Source: JANMOK01 sp031415055 (GTDB lineage: Bacteria; Pseudomonadota; Alphaproteobacteria; Rhodobacterales; Rhodobacteraceae). Taken from it: a DNA stretch of 64,000 bases. This document shows positions 18,704 through 27,558 of the stretch, one piece after another. Position 1 is the first letter of the stretch, and each line of letters starts with the position of its first letter. The DNA lies in the NCBI GenBank assembly GCA_031415055.1, contig JANOQZ010000044.1, positions 130,800 through 194,799 on the forward strand, in the 5' to 3' direction. The notes beneath the pieces are model-generated. The model was not told the origin of the DNA. It made no database searches and saw nothing but the letters and a program-made list of their open reading frames with translations. The position numbers and the translations under genes are program-made.

Positions 18704-18916
18704 TTAGTGCTCGTCATGCAGCCGGTGCAGATGCGCGATGTAATAGCGCATATGGGCGTTGTCGATAGAGCGCTGCGCCTCGGCCTTCCAGACCTTATGC
18801 GCCTCGCCGTAGCTGGCATACATGCCGACCAGATGGACCTTGGTCAGATCCCGAAACTCGGTCGATTGTGGATCCACCAATTCACCGCCGTAGACGAGGT
18901 GGAGGAGTTGGGTCAT
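18704..18916 (-). CDS. DUF4170 family small protein
   Basis: A 70-residue protein, MTQLLHLVYGGELVDP through HMRYYIAHLHRLHDEH, matching the small DUF4170 family usually found immediately before waaA in Rhodobacterales. ATG 18916 has AGAGGAA four to five bases before it and is preferred over a longer reading from 18952. The aromatic and His-rich C-terminus is conserved in the family. Function is unknown; gene order suggests a link to lipopolysaccharide assembly. Confidence 0.85.
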   Translation of the reverse strand: MTQLLHLVYGGELVDPQSTEFRDLTKVHLVGMYASYGEAHKVWKAEAQRSIDNAHMRYYIAHLHRLHDEH

Positions 18917-19022
18917 GGGGTTCCTCTTGCGGGCGAGTGTCCTTCGTTGCATTTTGCAATGCTAAGGCGAATTTGAGTGAATGCTCAAGCGCGTTGACAC
19001 CTGAAAGGCACACCCCAATCTG

Positions 19023-21191
19023 TCAAGCTAAAGCCTTCGAGTGTTCGTACAGCCGACGAAGCTGGTCTTCGCCCATGTCGATAATTGGCTCATACATAAA
19101 CGAGTTAAGGTGGATGTTTTCAGGTGTCATTAGGGCCACCCGATCCAGCGTGGCAATAGTCCCAATTTCGCTAGGAAATTGCTTCTTGAATTTCGCTATC
19201 AGCGCTTGCGTCTGGTTTGATGTAATCCCCTGCCAGAACGCATCGTCGCCAATTTTGGACACAATAAATCGCTCGGCCCGTAGCCGCGTGGCAATGGCTA
19301 GAACGACCTTATTCTCAAGATTCAAGCCCGGCCCGGCGATCAGGCACTCATCAGCAGCAGTATCTACAAGGTCAATGATCCGTCGGGCGGGATCGGGAGA
19401 TGCCTTTGTTGCGTGGCATTCGCTATTATAGATGCCATCTAAGTTCGCCACTGTCAGGTTGGGTGTATCGGGGCGCCAGTGCAGCATAGACGTCAACTGA
19501 GTAAAGGTTGGGTCCGTCGGTCCGCGCGTAAATTCAACCAAATTTCTCAGGAAAGCCACCGATGCAATCTTCTTCTTATCATCATCAAAAAAGTGTACTT
19601 TCCAGTCATTGACGAATATGTTTTTGACGCCTTCGGCTTGAACAAGCGTCATACCGGTTTCACTTTTTAGGCCCATTAGGCAGCTAGCATACTTGATGAA
19701 CCTGCTTTGGATTGTGCGCAGAAAATCGAAATTATGGGTCAGAATAATTTGCTTGAACACGCCCTCTTGGCTGATGTCCCTCAGATACTCAATGATAGCA
19801 TATTTGTTTTGATAATCGAATGAATCGGCAAGATCGTCCACGACAATCAGCGTTTCTTGCTGCTCCGTGATACGGCGTTGAATTTCGAAAATCACATTGA
19901 GGATATAGAACGCCTTCTTCTCACCACTGCTGAGATACTTGAGCAAATCATCGCGTTTGATGTCGATTGATTCGTCGCCATCCTTATATGTGAAGCCAAG
20001 TTTCATAATTCGAGCGCTACCAACCATGACGTCTATCTTGTTGTCTACATGCAACTTAAATGGGACGGTAAATCGATTATTGAAAATGTCGATAACCTCC
20101 TCCCACTGGGTTTTTTGCTTTTCGGCCTCAGCATATATTTCGGCTTCTCGTTCACGAACCTGCTCATAAGTTTCGAGAAGGGCGAGATAAGCGTCCTCGC
20201 TGACCTTTATATAAGATTTTAGAACGTCCTCTTTGAATTTATCCACATTGGCCAAATTCGGTAATAGCCCCATGTTCTCCATAAGGTAGTTTCGAAAATC
20301 GCGGAGGCCGACGTTTTTGTCTAACTGTATCTGTACATCATCAAACGTCCTTATTAGTTTCTCATCTTTTATTATGGCTTGTTTCTCTGCTTCAATTACC
20401 TGCGTCAGTTCCTTCTTATTTATAATCTCTTTGATTTCACCATCGGATTTCAGGTTGACGGTATGGCTGGCATCGAAAAATCCGTTTTTTGCCAAGCTGT
20501 CTGCAATCTCTGACGCATTGTAATAATCGAAGACACCTTTCCGAAAGAACGTGGATGCAGCCAAAAGTTCATCATATCGGGTTATGTATTCGAGAATTTT
20601 GGCCTTCAAATCTTTGCTGTTCAACGCATCGACAGTGGTGGGGGCAAAAACCCGGTCATACAAAACCGTTGAAAGCTGGGTTTCCTTTTGCTCGTCCACT
20701 TCCTCTCGAATGCGGATGAGCGCTTTGCGAAATTCCCCAGGTGTTTTCATTATCACGGATGAGGTTTCGCTCTCCAAATCCATCTTGGATTTGGACGATA
20801 GCTTCATGAGATCAAGGAGCGTCTTTTTGGCTTGATCGACTTTGGCCTGTAGTTCAGCGAACTCCCCCCGCAGCTTGGTGTCCACCAGAAGGGTGCAAGT
20901 CTTCTCAGAAGGGGCAAACTCTTCGTCCATAGACAAAACCACCAGCACACGGTCGTTTTCTATTGCCGCTCCATTTTCGTCCTTCACGATTGCCGAGGTC
21001 TGTCGATTAGGAAAAATACGGTCTTTTGGTTTTGCGCCGGTTGAAAGGTCTTTGAACGTAAGCGCGAACGACGACTTCATTGCCCCGTTAGGGGCGTAAA
21101 TCGCATAAGCGCGAGTATTGGAAAAATCGAAGTCATATTTTAGGGCCTTGATCCCGTAACAGTTCTTAAGTTCAACCGACACCCGATCCAT
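19023..21191 (-). CDS. ABC/SMC-type ATPase of unknown function (candidate defence gene)
   Basis: A 722-residue P-loop ATPase of the SMC/RecF/ABC class. It has an atypical Walker A YAPNGAMKSS (residues 32-41) in which Ala and Met replace the usual first and last Gly. A helical middle of about 300 residues follows, with coiled-coil character near 110-140 and 325-370. The ABC signature is LSSGEKKAF (420-428), Walker B LIVVDDLADSFD (448-459) with Asp-Asp rather than Asp-Glu, and the H-loop His486 (ILTHNFDF). About 220 C-terminal residues are unassigned. ATG 21191 is chosen because GGGAGGG lies nine bases upstream; a longer frame opens at 21227. The gene is clearly more AT-rich than its neighbours and splits the pmbA-DUF4170-waaA-lpxK block, so transfer is likely. 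It resembles single-gene defence ATPases and PrrC/RloC-like proteins, but no nuclease motif was recognised. Confidence 0.85.
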   Translation of the reverse strand: MDRVSVELKNCYGIKALKYDFDFSNTRAYAIYAPNGAMKSSFALTFKDLSTGAKPKDRIFPNRQTSAIVKDENGAAIENDRVLVVLSMDEEFAPSEKTCTLLVDTKLRGEFAELQAKVDQAKKTLLDLMKLSSKSKMDLESETSSVIMKTPGEFRKALIRIREEVDEQKETQLSTVLYDRVFAPTTVDALNSKDLKAKILEYITRYDELLAASTFFRKGVFDYYNASEIADSLAKNGFFDASHTVNLKSDGEIKEIINKKELTQVIEAEKQAIIKDEKLIRTFDDVQIQLDKNVGLRDFRNYLMENMGLLPNLANVDKFKEDVLKSYIKVSEDAYLALLETYEQVREREAEIYAEAEKQKTQWEEVIDIFNNRFTVPFKLHVDNKIDVMVGSARIMKLGFTYKDGDESIDIKRDDLLKYLSSGEKKAFYILNVIFEIQRRITEQQETLIVVDDLADSFDYQNKYAIIEYLRDISQEGVFKQIILTHNFDFLRTIQSRFIKYASCLMGLKSETGMTLVQAEGVKNIFVNDWKVHFFDDDKKKIASVAFLRNLVEFTRGPTDPTFTQLTSMLHWRPDTPNLTVANLDGIYNSECHATKASPDPARRIIDLVDTAADECLIAGPGLNLENKVVLAIATRLRAERFIVSKIGDDAFWQGITSNQTQALIAKFKKQFPSEIGTIATLDRVALMTPENIHLNSFMYEPIIDMGEDQLRRLYEHSKALA

Positions 21192-21307
21192 AACGAATTT
21201 CCCTCCCGCAAAAAGGTTAGCTAGCATGGCGCGCTACCCCTCGCGAGTGGGGTTGTAAAGTCTAACAGTCGCGGTCAAGTCAGGGGTGACAGGCGGGATG
21301 AGGCGCT

Positions 21308-22654
21308 TTAAGCCCCCGCCAGCATCAGCCCCTCGACCAGCAAACTCGGCACCACCCGGCTGAGATATGCCCTTGCGTCATTGGCGGGGATGAGGCGTTT
21401 GAGCATGTCGCGCAAATTGCCGGCGATGGTGCATTCGTTGACGGGGTGGGTGATTTGGCCGTTCTCGACCCAAAAGCCCGACGCGCCGCGCGAATAGTCG
21501 CCGGTGGTCGGGTTGATCGAGGAGCCGATCAGGCTGGTGATTAGCAGGCCGGTGCCCATGTCGGCGAGCAGTTCTGCCTTGGATTTGGTCCCTTGCGTCA
21601 GTTCCAGATTGCCTGCACCGGGGCTGGGCGGGCTGGAGGTGCCGCGTGAGGCGTTGCCGGTCGATTGCAGGCCAAGTTGGCGGGCGGTGGCAAGGTCAAG
21701 CGTCCAGCTTTGCAGGATGCCGTCGCGGACGAGATGGCGGATCGAAACCGGCAGCCCTTCGCCGTCAAACGGCCGCGAGCCGCCGATGCGTTTGCGAGTG
21801 GGGTCTTCGGTGATGGTCAGGCCAAGGGGCAGCACCTGTTCACCCATCGCATCCTTCAGCCAGCTTGAGCCGCGGGTGATGGCGGAGCCATTGATCGCAC
21901 CCACCAGATGACCGATCAGGCCGGAGGATATGCGTTCGTCATAGAGCACCGGGAAAGCCCCGGTCGGTGGACGGCGCGGTTTGAAGCGGGCAGCGGCGCG
22001 TTCACCGGCCAGTTGACCGATTTCGCGGGCGCTGGGCATGTCGGACGCAAATGTGCGGCCTTCACCGGCGTATTCGCGCTCCATCTCCAGCCCTTCGCCG
22101 GTGATGGCAACGCAGGAAACCGAGTTGGAGGTTTGGGCATAGCCGCCGGAAAAACCGTTGCTCATCGCCATGTAGAAATTCGATTTGCCGTAACCAGCCC
22201 CGGCACTTTGGGTTTGCGCCACGCCTTTCACCGCAAGAGCGGCGGCTTCGGCTTCTAGTGCTTGTTTCTGCAAATCGGAGGAGGACGGTGCGGCGGCGGG
22301 GTCTTCAAGTTCAAGTCTCGCCGCGTCCCATGTCTTTGCCAACTGCGATGGGTCCGCAAGCCCGCAATAGGGGTCTTGCGGCGCTTCCTTTGCCATGGCC
22401 ACCGCCCGTTCGGCCATTGCCGAGATCGTGTCGGGCCGAATGTCCGAGGAGGAAACGCAGGCTTGCCTGTGCCCGATCAAGACCCGCAGACCGATATCGA
22501 CACCCTCGGCACGTTCGGCGTGTTCCAACGCTCCTGCGCGCACTTCTATCGACTGGCTGTCTCCCGCCATTGCCAATGCATCGGCCGCATCGGCCCCGGC
22601 TTTTTTGGCGGCGCGAAGCAGACTTTCGGCGAGTGCTTGCAGATTGTGGGGCAT
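21308..22654 (-). CDS. pmbA: TldD/PmbA family metalloprotease regulator
   Basis: A 448-residue PmbA/TldE-type protein. Hallmarks are the N-terminal helical region (LLRAAKKAGADAADA), the glycine-rich middle and the C-terminal block GLLITSLIGSSINPTTGDYSRGASGFWVENG followed by HPVNECTIAGNL. PmbA (TldE) pairs with TldD to form a metalloprotease processing small peptides or toxins; tldD is not in this window. PmbA-type subunits lack the metal site. ATG 22654 gives the usual family length; the frame opens with GTG at 22690. Confidence 0.93.
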   Translation of the reverse strand: MPHNLQALAESLLRAAKKAGADAADALAMAGDSQSIEVRAGALEHAERAEGVDIGLRVLIGHRQACVSSSDIRPDTISAMAERAVAMAKEAPQDPYCGLADPSQLAKTWDAARLELEDPAAAPSSSDLQKQALEAEAAALAVKGVAQTQSAGAGYGKSNFYMAMSNGFSGGYAQTSNSVSCVAITGEGLEMEREYAGEGRTFASDMPSAREIGQLAGERAAARFKPRRPPTGAFPVLYDERISSGLIGHLVGAINGSAITRGSSWLKDAMGEQVLPLGLTITEDPTRKRIGGSRPFDGEGLPVSIRHLVRDGILQSWTLDLATARQLGLQSTGNASRGTSSPPSPGAGNLELTQGTKSKAELLADMGTGLLITSLIGSSINPTTGDYSRGASGFWVENGQITHPVNECTIAGNLRDMLKRLIPANDARAYLSRVVPSLLVEGLMLAGA

Positions 22655-22690
22655 GGCGACAGGTCCGGCTTTGAAAATACAGTCCAACAC

Positions 22691-24052
22691 CTAGGGTTTT
22701 TTGTGGCGAGCGGCAACGGGCAACAGGTCAAAGATTTCGCGCATCAGTTCGCGCCACGCTTGGATGACCACCAGTTTCAAAGGATTTGTCTTTCGGCGCG
22801 GCACCATCGAAATTCGCGTGCTGCCGACCGCAACGCCGCGTCTTGCCGTGTTTTCATTGCTGTGCATTGCCCATTCCGGATGGAAAATGCGCAACACGCT
22901 TGGACCGGCTTCGCGAAGTTCGCCGGACAGTTGGATGCTTGCAAAGTTCGTGCGGAACTTTGACTCGATGCTCAAAATGTTTGCGGGCAGGTCGACGCCG
23001 TTGAGCTGAAATTTGAGATTGGCGAATACTTCGATATTTGGGTGGAAAAGCTGCATTTCCAGCCGAACCGGTGCCCCGCAAGTAACCGGAATAAGCATGC
23101 GTGGTGCCGGATTGGGCCCGGACCAGATAAAGCCCCGCTTGTTTGGTTTGTGTCCGTGCCAATCCTGCGCGCGCCAGCCGATGTGATGCTCAAGCTTGTA
23201 TTCTGCCGTAAGCGGAACGCAGTCACTTTCGATCAGACCTTTTAATTCACGAATACGACGTGCACCTTCGCCAAGCGGCAGGCCATCGCCGAAAATGGGC
23301 TGCGTGGCCGTTGACCTGCCAGCTTCCGCGCAAGCGCTGGTGAATTGAGCAAGCTCTTGAGGAAAACTCTGCAATTTCATCCGCGCCAAAAAAGCAGTTT
23401 GTTCGAATGAATCTTTGTCCAAATATGAGAGATAGCGCAAACCCGCGGTAAATTTGAAGGCCGTCATGGCACCGTTGGCGGCGAAACTCATGCCAAAATC
23501 CTGTGCGCGGCATTCAAATTCGACGTCGACAAATCTGTCAGTTTCGCCGGGCCGTTTCCAAGGCCCAATACGGTCTGTGACATCGCGGCGGTGGGCGATT
23601 GAAGTTGGCACGTAGAAAAACCCCGGTGTGCGCGTTGCCTGCGGATCAATGCCCACCAAGTGGTCGAGATTGGTGCCAGGGCTACCGAAACTGAGGCATG
23701 CAGAGGCCGAAAAGTCCGGGCCATTTGGCGCGGTCAAAGTTTTCAGATGACAGGCAAGCTGATCGGGGCCCCATAAATCGTCGTGGCCGATATAGGCGAT
23801 GAAGTCGCCTTTGGCCGCAGCAATGCCAACATTGTTGGAGCCAGATTGGGTTTTCCAGCGCTCTGTCGTGGTCAGCCAGTGCACGCGATCGGAAAGAAAC
23901 GGACGCACGACCTCTTCGGTGTCATCGCTGCAACAATCGCCGACGATCAGGTATTCAAAATCGGTGAATGTCTGCGCAAGGACGGATTTGATCGTTGGGA
24001 TGATGTGGTGCGAGCGGTTCCACGTCGCTGTGATGACGGTGAACTTTGGCAT
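22691..24052 (-). CDS. Glycosyltransferase family 2 with unassigned C-terminal region
   Basis: 453 residues. The N-terminal 220 residues are a GT-A fold: TVITATWNRSHHIIPTIKSVL, SDDTEEVV, and the metal-binding block AYIGHDDLWGPDQL (a DxD variant, His-Asp-Asp). The remaining 230 residues, including a beta-rich stretch after residue 310, match nothing I recognise and may be a carbohydrate-binding or second domain. It lies three bases after an RmlC-like cupin gene, so the pair probably acts in surface polysaccharide synthesis. Confidence 0.85.
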   Translation of the reverse strand: MPKFTVITATWNRSHHIIPTIKSVLAQTFTDFEYLIVGDCCSDDTEEVVRPFLSDRVHWLTTTERWKTQSGSNNVGIAAAKGDFIAYIGHDDLWGPDQLACHLKTLTAPNGPDFSASACLSFGSPGTNLDHLVGIDPQATRTPGFFYVPTSIAHRRDVTDRIGPWKRPGETDRFVDVEFECRAQDFGMSFAANGAMTAFKFTAGLRYLSYLDKDSFEQTAFLARMKLQSFPQELAQFTSACAEAGRSTATQPIFGDGLPLGEGARRIRELKGLIESDCVPLTAEYKLEHHIGWRAQDWHGHKPNKRGFIWSGPNPAPRMLIPVTCGAPVRLEMQLFHPNIEVFANLKFQLNGVDLPANILSIESKFRTNFASIQLSGELREAGPSVLRIFHPEWAMHSNENTARRGVAVGSTRISMVPRRKTNPLKLVVIQAWRELMREIFDLLPVAARHKKP

Positions 24053-24055
24053 TGT

Positions 24056-24577
24056 TCAATCAAAAGAATACGGCACGCCGGGGTGGTCAATCGGCAGTCG
24101 CGACTTGTCGGGATTGGCCGGGTTGTACCAGCTGGTCGGGCAGTTCACAAAACTGGCGGTATCAGCGCCGTCGTTTTTTAAACCATGCACAACGAAACGG
24201 GGGATTGTGATACTGCAAGGGTTGGCGGCACCGACGTGGAATACATTCAACTTGCCAAAGGTTGGACTGTCCTCGCGGATGTCCCAAAGCACCAACCGAA
24301 ATTGGCCTTGAGTGTAGCTCAAACGGTCCTCTTGCCGTTGGTGATATACCCAGGCACGTACCGAACCGGGTTCGGCATAAACCTGATAAACGTGCACGAT
24401 TTCTTCGATTGGAGCAGCGCGTTGACTGATGAGTTCGACCAGTTGTCCGCGCCCGTCCTTGCGAAAGACTAATGGTTCAACAATAACGCCGTGAATGAGG
24501 TCTGGGATCGCCGCTGCGACAGGATTGGTCGAATCCTGCCAAGGCTTGTCCTGCACAAAATCAGATTTGTTGAGCAT
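24056..24577 (-). CDS. dTDP-4-dehydrorhamnose 3,5-epimerase-like cupin
   Basis: A 173-residue cupin. GVIVEPLVFRKDGRGQLVELI opens the domain, then VYQVYAEPGSVRAWVYHQRQEDRL carries the His/Arg motif and FHVGAANPCSITIPRFVVHGLKN the second cupin motif with the His of RmlC-like epimerases. It is shorter in the C-terminus than classical RmlC, so another sugar substrate is possible. ATG 24577 has GAGGGG four bases upstream. It is the first gene of a leftward pair with the GT2 gene and divergent from the flavoprotein at 24699. Confidence 0.78.
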   Translation of the reverse strand: MLNKSDFVQDKPWQDSTNPVAAAIPDLIHGVIVEPLVFRKDGRGQLVELISQRAAPIEEIVHVYQVYAEPGSVRAWVYHQRQEDRLSYTQGQFRLVLWDIREDSPTFGKLNVFHVGAANPCSITIPRFVVHGLKNDGADTASFVNCPTSWYNPANPDKSRLPIDHPGVPYSFD

Positions 24578-24698
24578 GATCCCCTCGGATTGCCGCACGT
24601 TGTTGCGAAGCGGTCGCATATTGAACCGGCCTTGCCAAATTGGCAATGGACAGGCGCGGCGAATTCAGGTCGAAAGCGGCGTGGAAACAGGAAACATC

Positions 24699-25931
24699 AT
24701 GACAAGCGTTGATGCCCTTGTCATTGGCGCAGGTCCGGCAGGGCTGATGGCGGCAGATGTTCTGTCGGCTAATGGCTTAGCGGTGCTGTTGGTTGACGGC
24801 AAATCCAGCTTTGGCCGCAAATTTCTGATGGCAGGCAAGTCTGGATTGAATATAACCAAGGATGAAACGCCTGAAAAGTTCTTGCAGGCCTATGGGCAGG
24901 CAGATTGGTTGCTCCCGGCGCTTTCGGCCTTTGGACCAGAGCAAGCAAAGACTTGGGCTTTGGGACTGGGGCAAGAGATTTTCACCGGCTCGTCGGGGCG
25001 GGTGTTTCCTAAGGGCATGAAAGCCTCGCCGATATTACGTGCTTGGTTGGGTCGCTTGGCAGCGCAAGGCGTCGCTGCCCGTACCCATTGGCGGTGGACT
25101 GGCTGGGAAGGTGCCGATTTCGCCTTTGCAACGCCCGATGGACCACGTTTGATTTCGGCCAAAGTTGCTGTTCTGGCCTTGGGTGGCGGGTCTTGGGCGC
25201 GACTTGGGTCTGACGCGACTTGGGTTCCGATATTGGCGCAAAAAGGCGTGGAATTCGCGCCGTTTCGGCCTTCAAACGTGGGGTTCGATGTGGCTTGGTC
25301 ACCGCATATGGCAAAACTTGCCGGCCAACCGGTCAAACCGGTTCGCGTGAGCTTTGGTTCACGCAGCATTCGCGGCGAGTTCGTTCTGACGAAACACGGT
25401 ATCGAAGGTGGCGTGATTTACGCCTTGGCGTCGAGCTTGGTGGGCGTGGATGAACCGACGATCACCCTCGATTTACTGCCCGATTTGAGCATGGAAACGA
25501 TTGCGCAAAAACTATCTGCCCCGCGCGGCAAGTTGAGTTTCAGCAATTTCCTGCGCAAAACGCTTGGATTGACCGGGGTGAAAGCGGCATTGTTGTATGA
25601 GTTGGGCACTGTTGGTGCATCCGACGCAATGGCGCGAACGCTCAAAAAGCTTCCACTGAAACTGACAGGCCCGCGCCCAATTGACGAAGCAATCTCGACG
25701 GCGGGCGGGGTTAGTGCGGCTTCACTTGATGGAAACCTGATGTTGCACAAAATACCCGGAGTTTTTTGCGCAGGCGAAATGCTCGATTGGGACGCACCGA
25801 CCGGCGGGTATTTGATCACCGCCTGTTTGGCGACGGGAAGGCATGCTGGGTTAGGGGCGCTGGCCCGATTTCAACTGGCGAAAAGCTCAACCCCGGATGA
25901 GCGAGACGGCTTTATTACGGATTTCGTCTAA
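24699..25931 (+). CDS. BaiN/RdsA-type NAD(P)/FAD-dependent oxidoreductase
   Basis: A 410-residue flavoprotein of the HI0933/YhiN/BaiN family. The FAD-binding fingerprint VIGAGPAGLMAADVLSANG is at the N-terminus, KSSFGRKFLMAGKSGLNIT follows, and the C-terminus has VFCAGEMLDWDAPTGGYLITACLATG, which closes the FAD site. ATG 24699 with AGGAA upstream is chosen over an open frame starting at 24495, which would run over the divergent cupin gene. The last 45 bases overlap the 3' end of mazF on the other strand. The natural substrate is unknown. Confidence 0.88.
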   Translation: MTSVDALVIGAGPAGLMAADVLSANGLAVLLVDGKSSFGRKFLMAGKSGLNITKDETPEKFLQAYGQADWLLPALSAFGPEQAKTWALGLGQEIFTGSSGRVFPKGMKASPILRAWLGRLAAQGVAARTHWRWTGWEGADFAFATPDGPRLISAKVAVLALGGGSWARLGSDATWVPILAQKGVEFAPFRPSNVGFDVAWSPHMAKLAGQPVKPVRVSFGSRSIRGEFVLTKHGIEGGVIYALASSLVGVDEPTITLDLLPDLSMETIAQKLSAPRGKLSFSNFLRKTLGLTGVKAALLYELGTVGASDAMARTLKKLPLKLTGPRPIDEAISTAGGVSAASLDGNLMLHKIPGVFCAGEMLDWDAPTGGYLITACLATGRHAGLGALARFQLAKSSTPDERDGFITDFV

Positions 25932-26222
25932 AACTGCACCTGAAACACGCCCCTTCAAGGTTGCCCGACGCGCCCTCCAGTCAAGACTTTTGACCTGGTC
26001 TGCCAAGGCGACGCTTGGTGGCGTGCCGTCGATTGCCACTTCAAATGGATAACCCTTGATCTGGGTCGTCGTTGGGCAACAAACCATCAATCCAGTCCGT
26101 CGGTTGTATTTGACGGGGCTAAGCACGACGGCAGGGCGATGACCGGCCTGCTCGTGGCCTGATTGCGGGCTGAAATGCAGCCAGATGATGTCGCCTGCAT
26201 CGGGAATGAAGTCAGCGATCAA
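25887..26222 (-). CDS. mazF: MazF/PemK-family endoribonuclease toxin
   Basis: A 111-residue PemK/MazF-type mRNA interferase. The beta-barrel motifs are DIIWLHFSPQSGHEQAGHRPAVVLSP (with the conserved HRPAVVLS Arg), LMVCCPTTTQIKGYPFEV (the catalytic Thr strand) and VALADQVKSLDWRARRA. It follows mazE with a four-base overlap, the usual antitoxin-first order. Its 3' end overlaps the flavoprotein gene convergently by 45 bases. The module lies next to holA, where parB genes often sit in related genomes. Confidence 0.93.
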   Translation of the reverse strand: MIADFIPDAGDIIWLHFSPQSGHEQAGHRPAVVLSPVKYNRRTGLMVCCPTTTQIKGYPFEVAIDGTPPSVALADQVKSLDWRARRATLKGRVSGAVLDEIRNKAVSLIRG

Positions 26223-26461
26223 AGCAATTCGCGCCCACGTGGACTGCCAAAATCGTGCTCAGAATGCGTGTTCTGTGGGGTAATTTCCTCAAGCAACACC
26301 GCGAGATCAATTGCAGAAGTTTTGATCGGCGCAATAATGATATTGCCGTCTTCCTCGTGCATTTCGACGACTGAATTCAATTTAAGTTTGGCCGATTCCA
26401 ATATCACAGCGGGAATACGGACCGAGGCGCTGTTTCCCCATTTTTTGACGGTGACTTGCAT
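26219..26461 (-). CDS. mazE: MazE-type AbrB-fold antitoxin
   Basis: An 80-residue antitoxin: the swapped-hairpin AbrB/MazE DNA-binding domain (MQVTVKKWGNSASVRIPAVILESAKLKLNSVVEM) is followed by a flexible acidic tail (HEEDGNIIIAPIK onward) that would wrap the toxin. It should bind and repress its own promoter. The start of mazF overlaps its stop by four bases. Confidence 0.93.
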   Translation of the reverse strand: MQVTVKKWGNSASVRIPAVILESAKLKLNSVVEMHEEDGNIIIAPIKTSAIDLAVLLEEITPQNTHSEHDFGSPRGRELL

Positions 26462-26487
26462 CGTGTGTCCTTTGCTGATGTTGCTAC

Positions 26488-26516
26488 ATAGTATCTACAT
26501 CGCCTCAAATGTTCAA
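26488..26516 (-). promoter_or_regulatory. mazEF promoter with flanking half-sites
   Basis: On the minus strand, TTGAAC (26511-26516) and TACTAT (26488-26493) are separated by exactly 17 bases, a good sigma-70 pair 27 bases upstream of mazE. Two TGTAG half-sites (minus strand, 26495-26499 and 26484-26488) sit 11 bases apart around the -10 element, which fits one-turn-spaced autorepression by MazE. Confidence 0.6.
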
Positions 26517-26541
26517 GGGCTGGTTGGCATTTGCCACTCGC

Positions 26542-27558
26542 TCACTTCGGACACAACATCGCAATGCGCAGGCAGGCGCGTTCGACCACGGCTTGCGCGG
26601 GGGCGGGTTTGGACGAGCGTAACGTCAGATCGGTTTCCATCACCACGTCAAGCGCTCGCTCCAACAAAGCGGTCCCCCAACGGCGGGCTTGGGCGACGAT
26701 CTGTTCGCGGCGCGGGCCAAACATGCGCGAGGATTCGGCCCATTGCTCCGGCCCGCGACCGTCGCTGCTTGCGGCGTGCAACATACGGAAATGCCGCGCG
26801 ATGGCCGAACATAACGCGACCGGATTGCTGCCCTGCCCGGTAAGGCGTTGCAATTGCGGCGCAACTTCATGCAAGCGACCTTCGGCAACGGCGCGAATGG
26901 CGTCATCAAGACTTGCCTCGGTGGTGATGGGGGCAATGGCCTGAATGTCCGCAATGCTGGTTTCGGTCATATCGCCGATTTTGTACAGTGACAGCTTGTT
27001 TATAACTTGGGCGAAATCGCCGGGGTCAAGCTCGGAACCAAGCGCAATCAGCGCGTTCACGGCGGCGGACGAGATGTTTTTCAAACCAGCTTTGGCAAGG
27101 TCTTGTTCTATCTCGCTCCGGCTGGGCGGGTCGTCGTAAATCGGCACCGCATAGGCGTTTTGGGCGGATTCAAACAGTTTGCGCAGGGAATCGGCAGGTT
27201 TGAGTTGCCCCGCAACCACAACCAAGGTCGCGTCACCTTCGCGCCAATCGGTGAGAGCGGAGCCGATGACAGATGCCAGCGAATTCGGCACGTCTTCGAC
27301 CAACACGGCACGCGGGCCAGGGAAGAACCCTTGTGCCTTCATTGCGTCCAACAAACGGGCGGGTTCCTTGCGCAGGTCAGCAGCGGCAATACGGTCTAGC
27401 CGCATGTCATCGGCCGCTTTTGCGCCGACAAGCGCATTGACCAAAGTCACGCGGGCCAAAGACACCCGCATAGCGTCAAAGCCGTAAAGCAAAATGGCAG
27501 GCTTTCCCGGCGTTGGTTGGCTGAGAAAGCGCTTGGTATCGCGCGCGGCGAGTTTCAC
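26542..27558 (-). CDS. holA: DNA polymerase III subunit delta
   Basis: A 338-residue clamp-loader subunit. The start block PAILLYGFDAMRVSLARVTLVNALVG, the P-loop-free ATPase-like fold with AVLVEDVPNSLASVIGSAL, and the C-terminal collar (LDVVMETDLTLRSSKPAPAQAVVERACLRIA) are typical of HolA. It starts at GTG 27558, overlapping the lptE stop by four bases. The order leuS-lptE-holA on one strand is conserved in Rhodobacterales. Confidence 0.93.
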   Translation of the reverse strand: MKLAARDTKRFLSQPTPGKPAILLYGFDAMRVSLARVTLVNALVGAKAADDMRLDRIAAADLRKEPARLLDAMKAQGFFPGPRAVLVEDVPNSLASVIGSALTDWREGDATLVVVAGQLKPADSLRKLFESAQNAYAVPIYDDPPSRSEIEQDLAKAGLKNISSAAVNALIALGSELDPGDFAQVINKLSLYKIGDMTETSIADIQAIAPITTEASLDDAIRAVAEGRLHEVAPQLQRLTGQGSNPVALCSAIARHFRMLHAASSDGRGPEQWAESSRMFGPRREQIVAQARRWGTALLERALDVVMETDLTLRSSKPAPAQAVVERACLRIAMLCPK

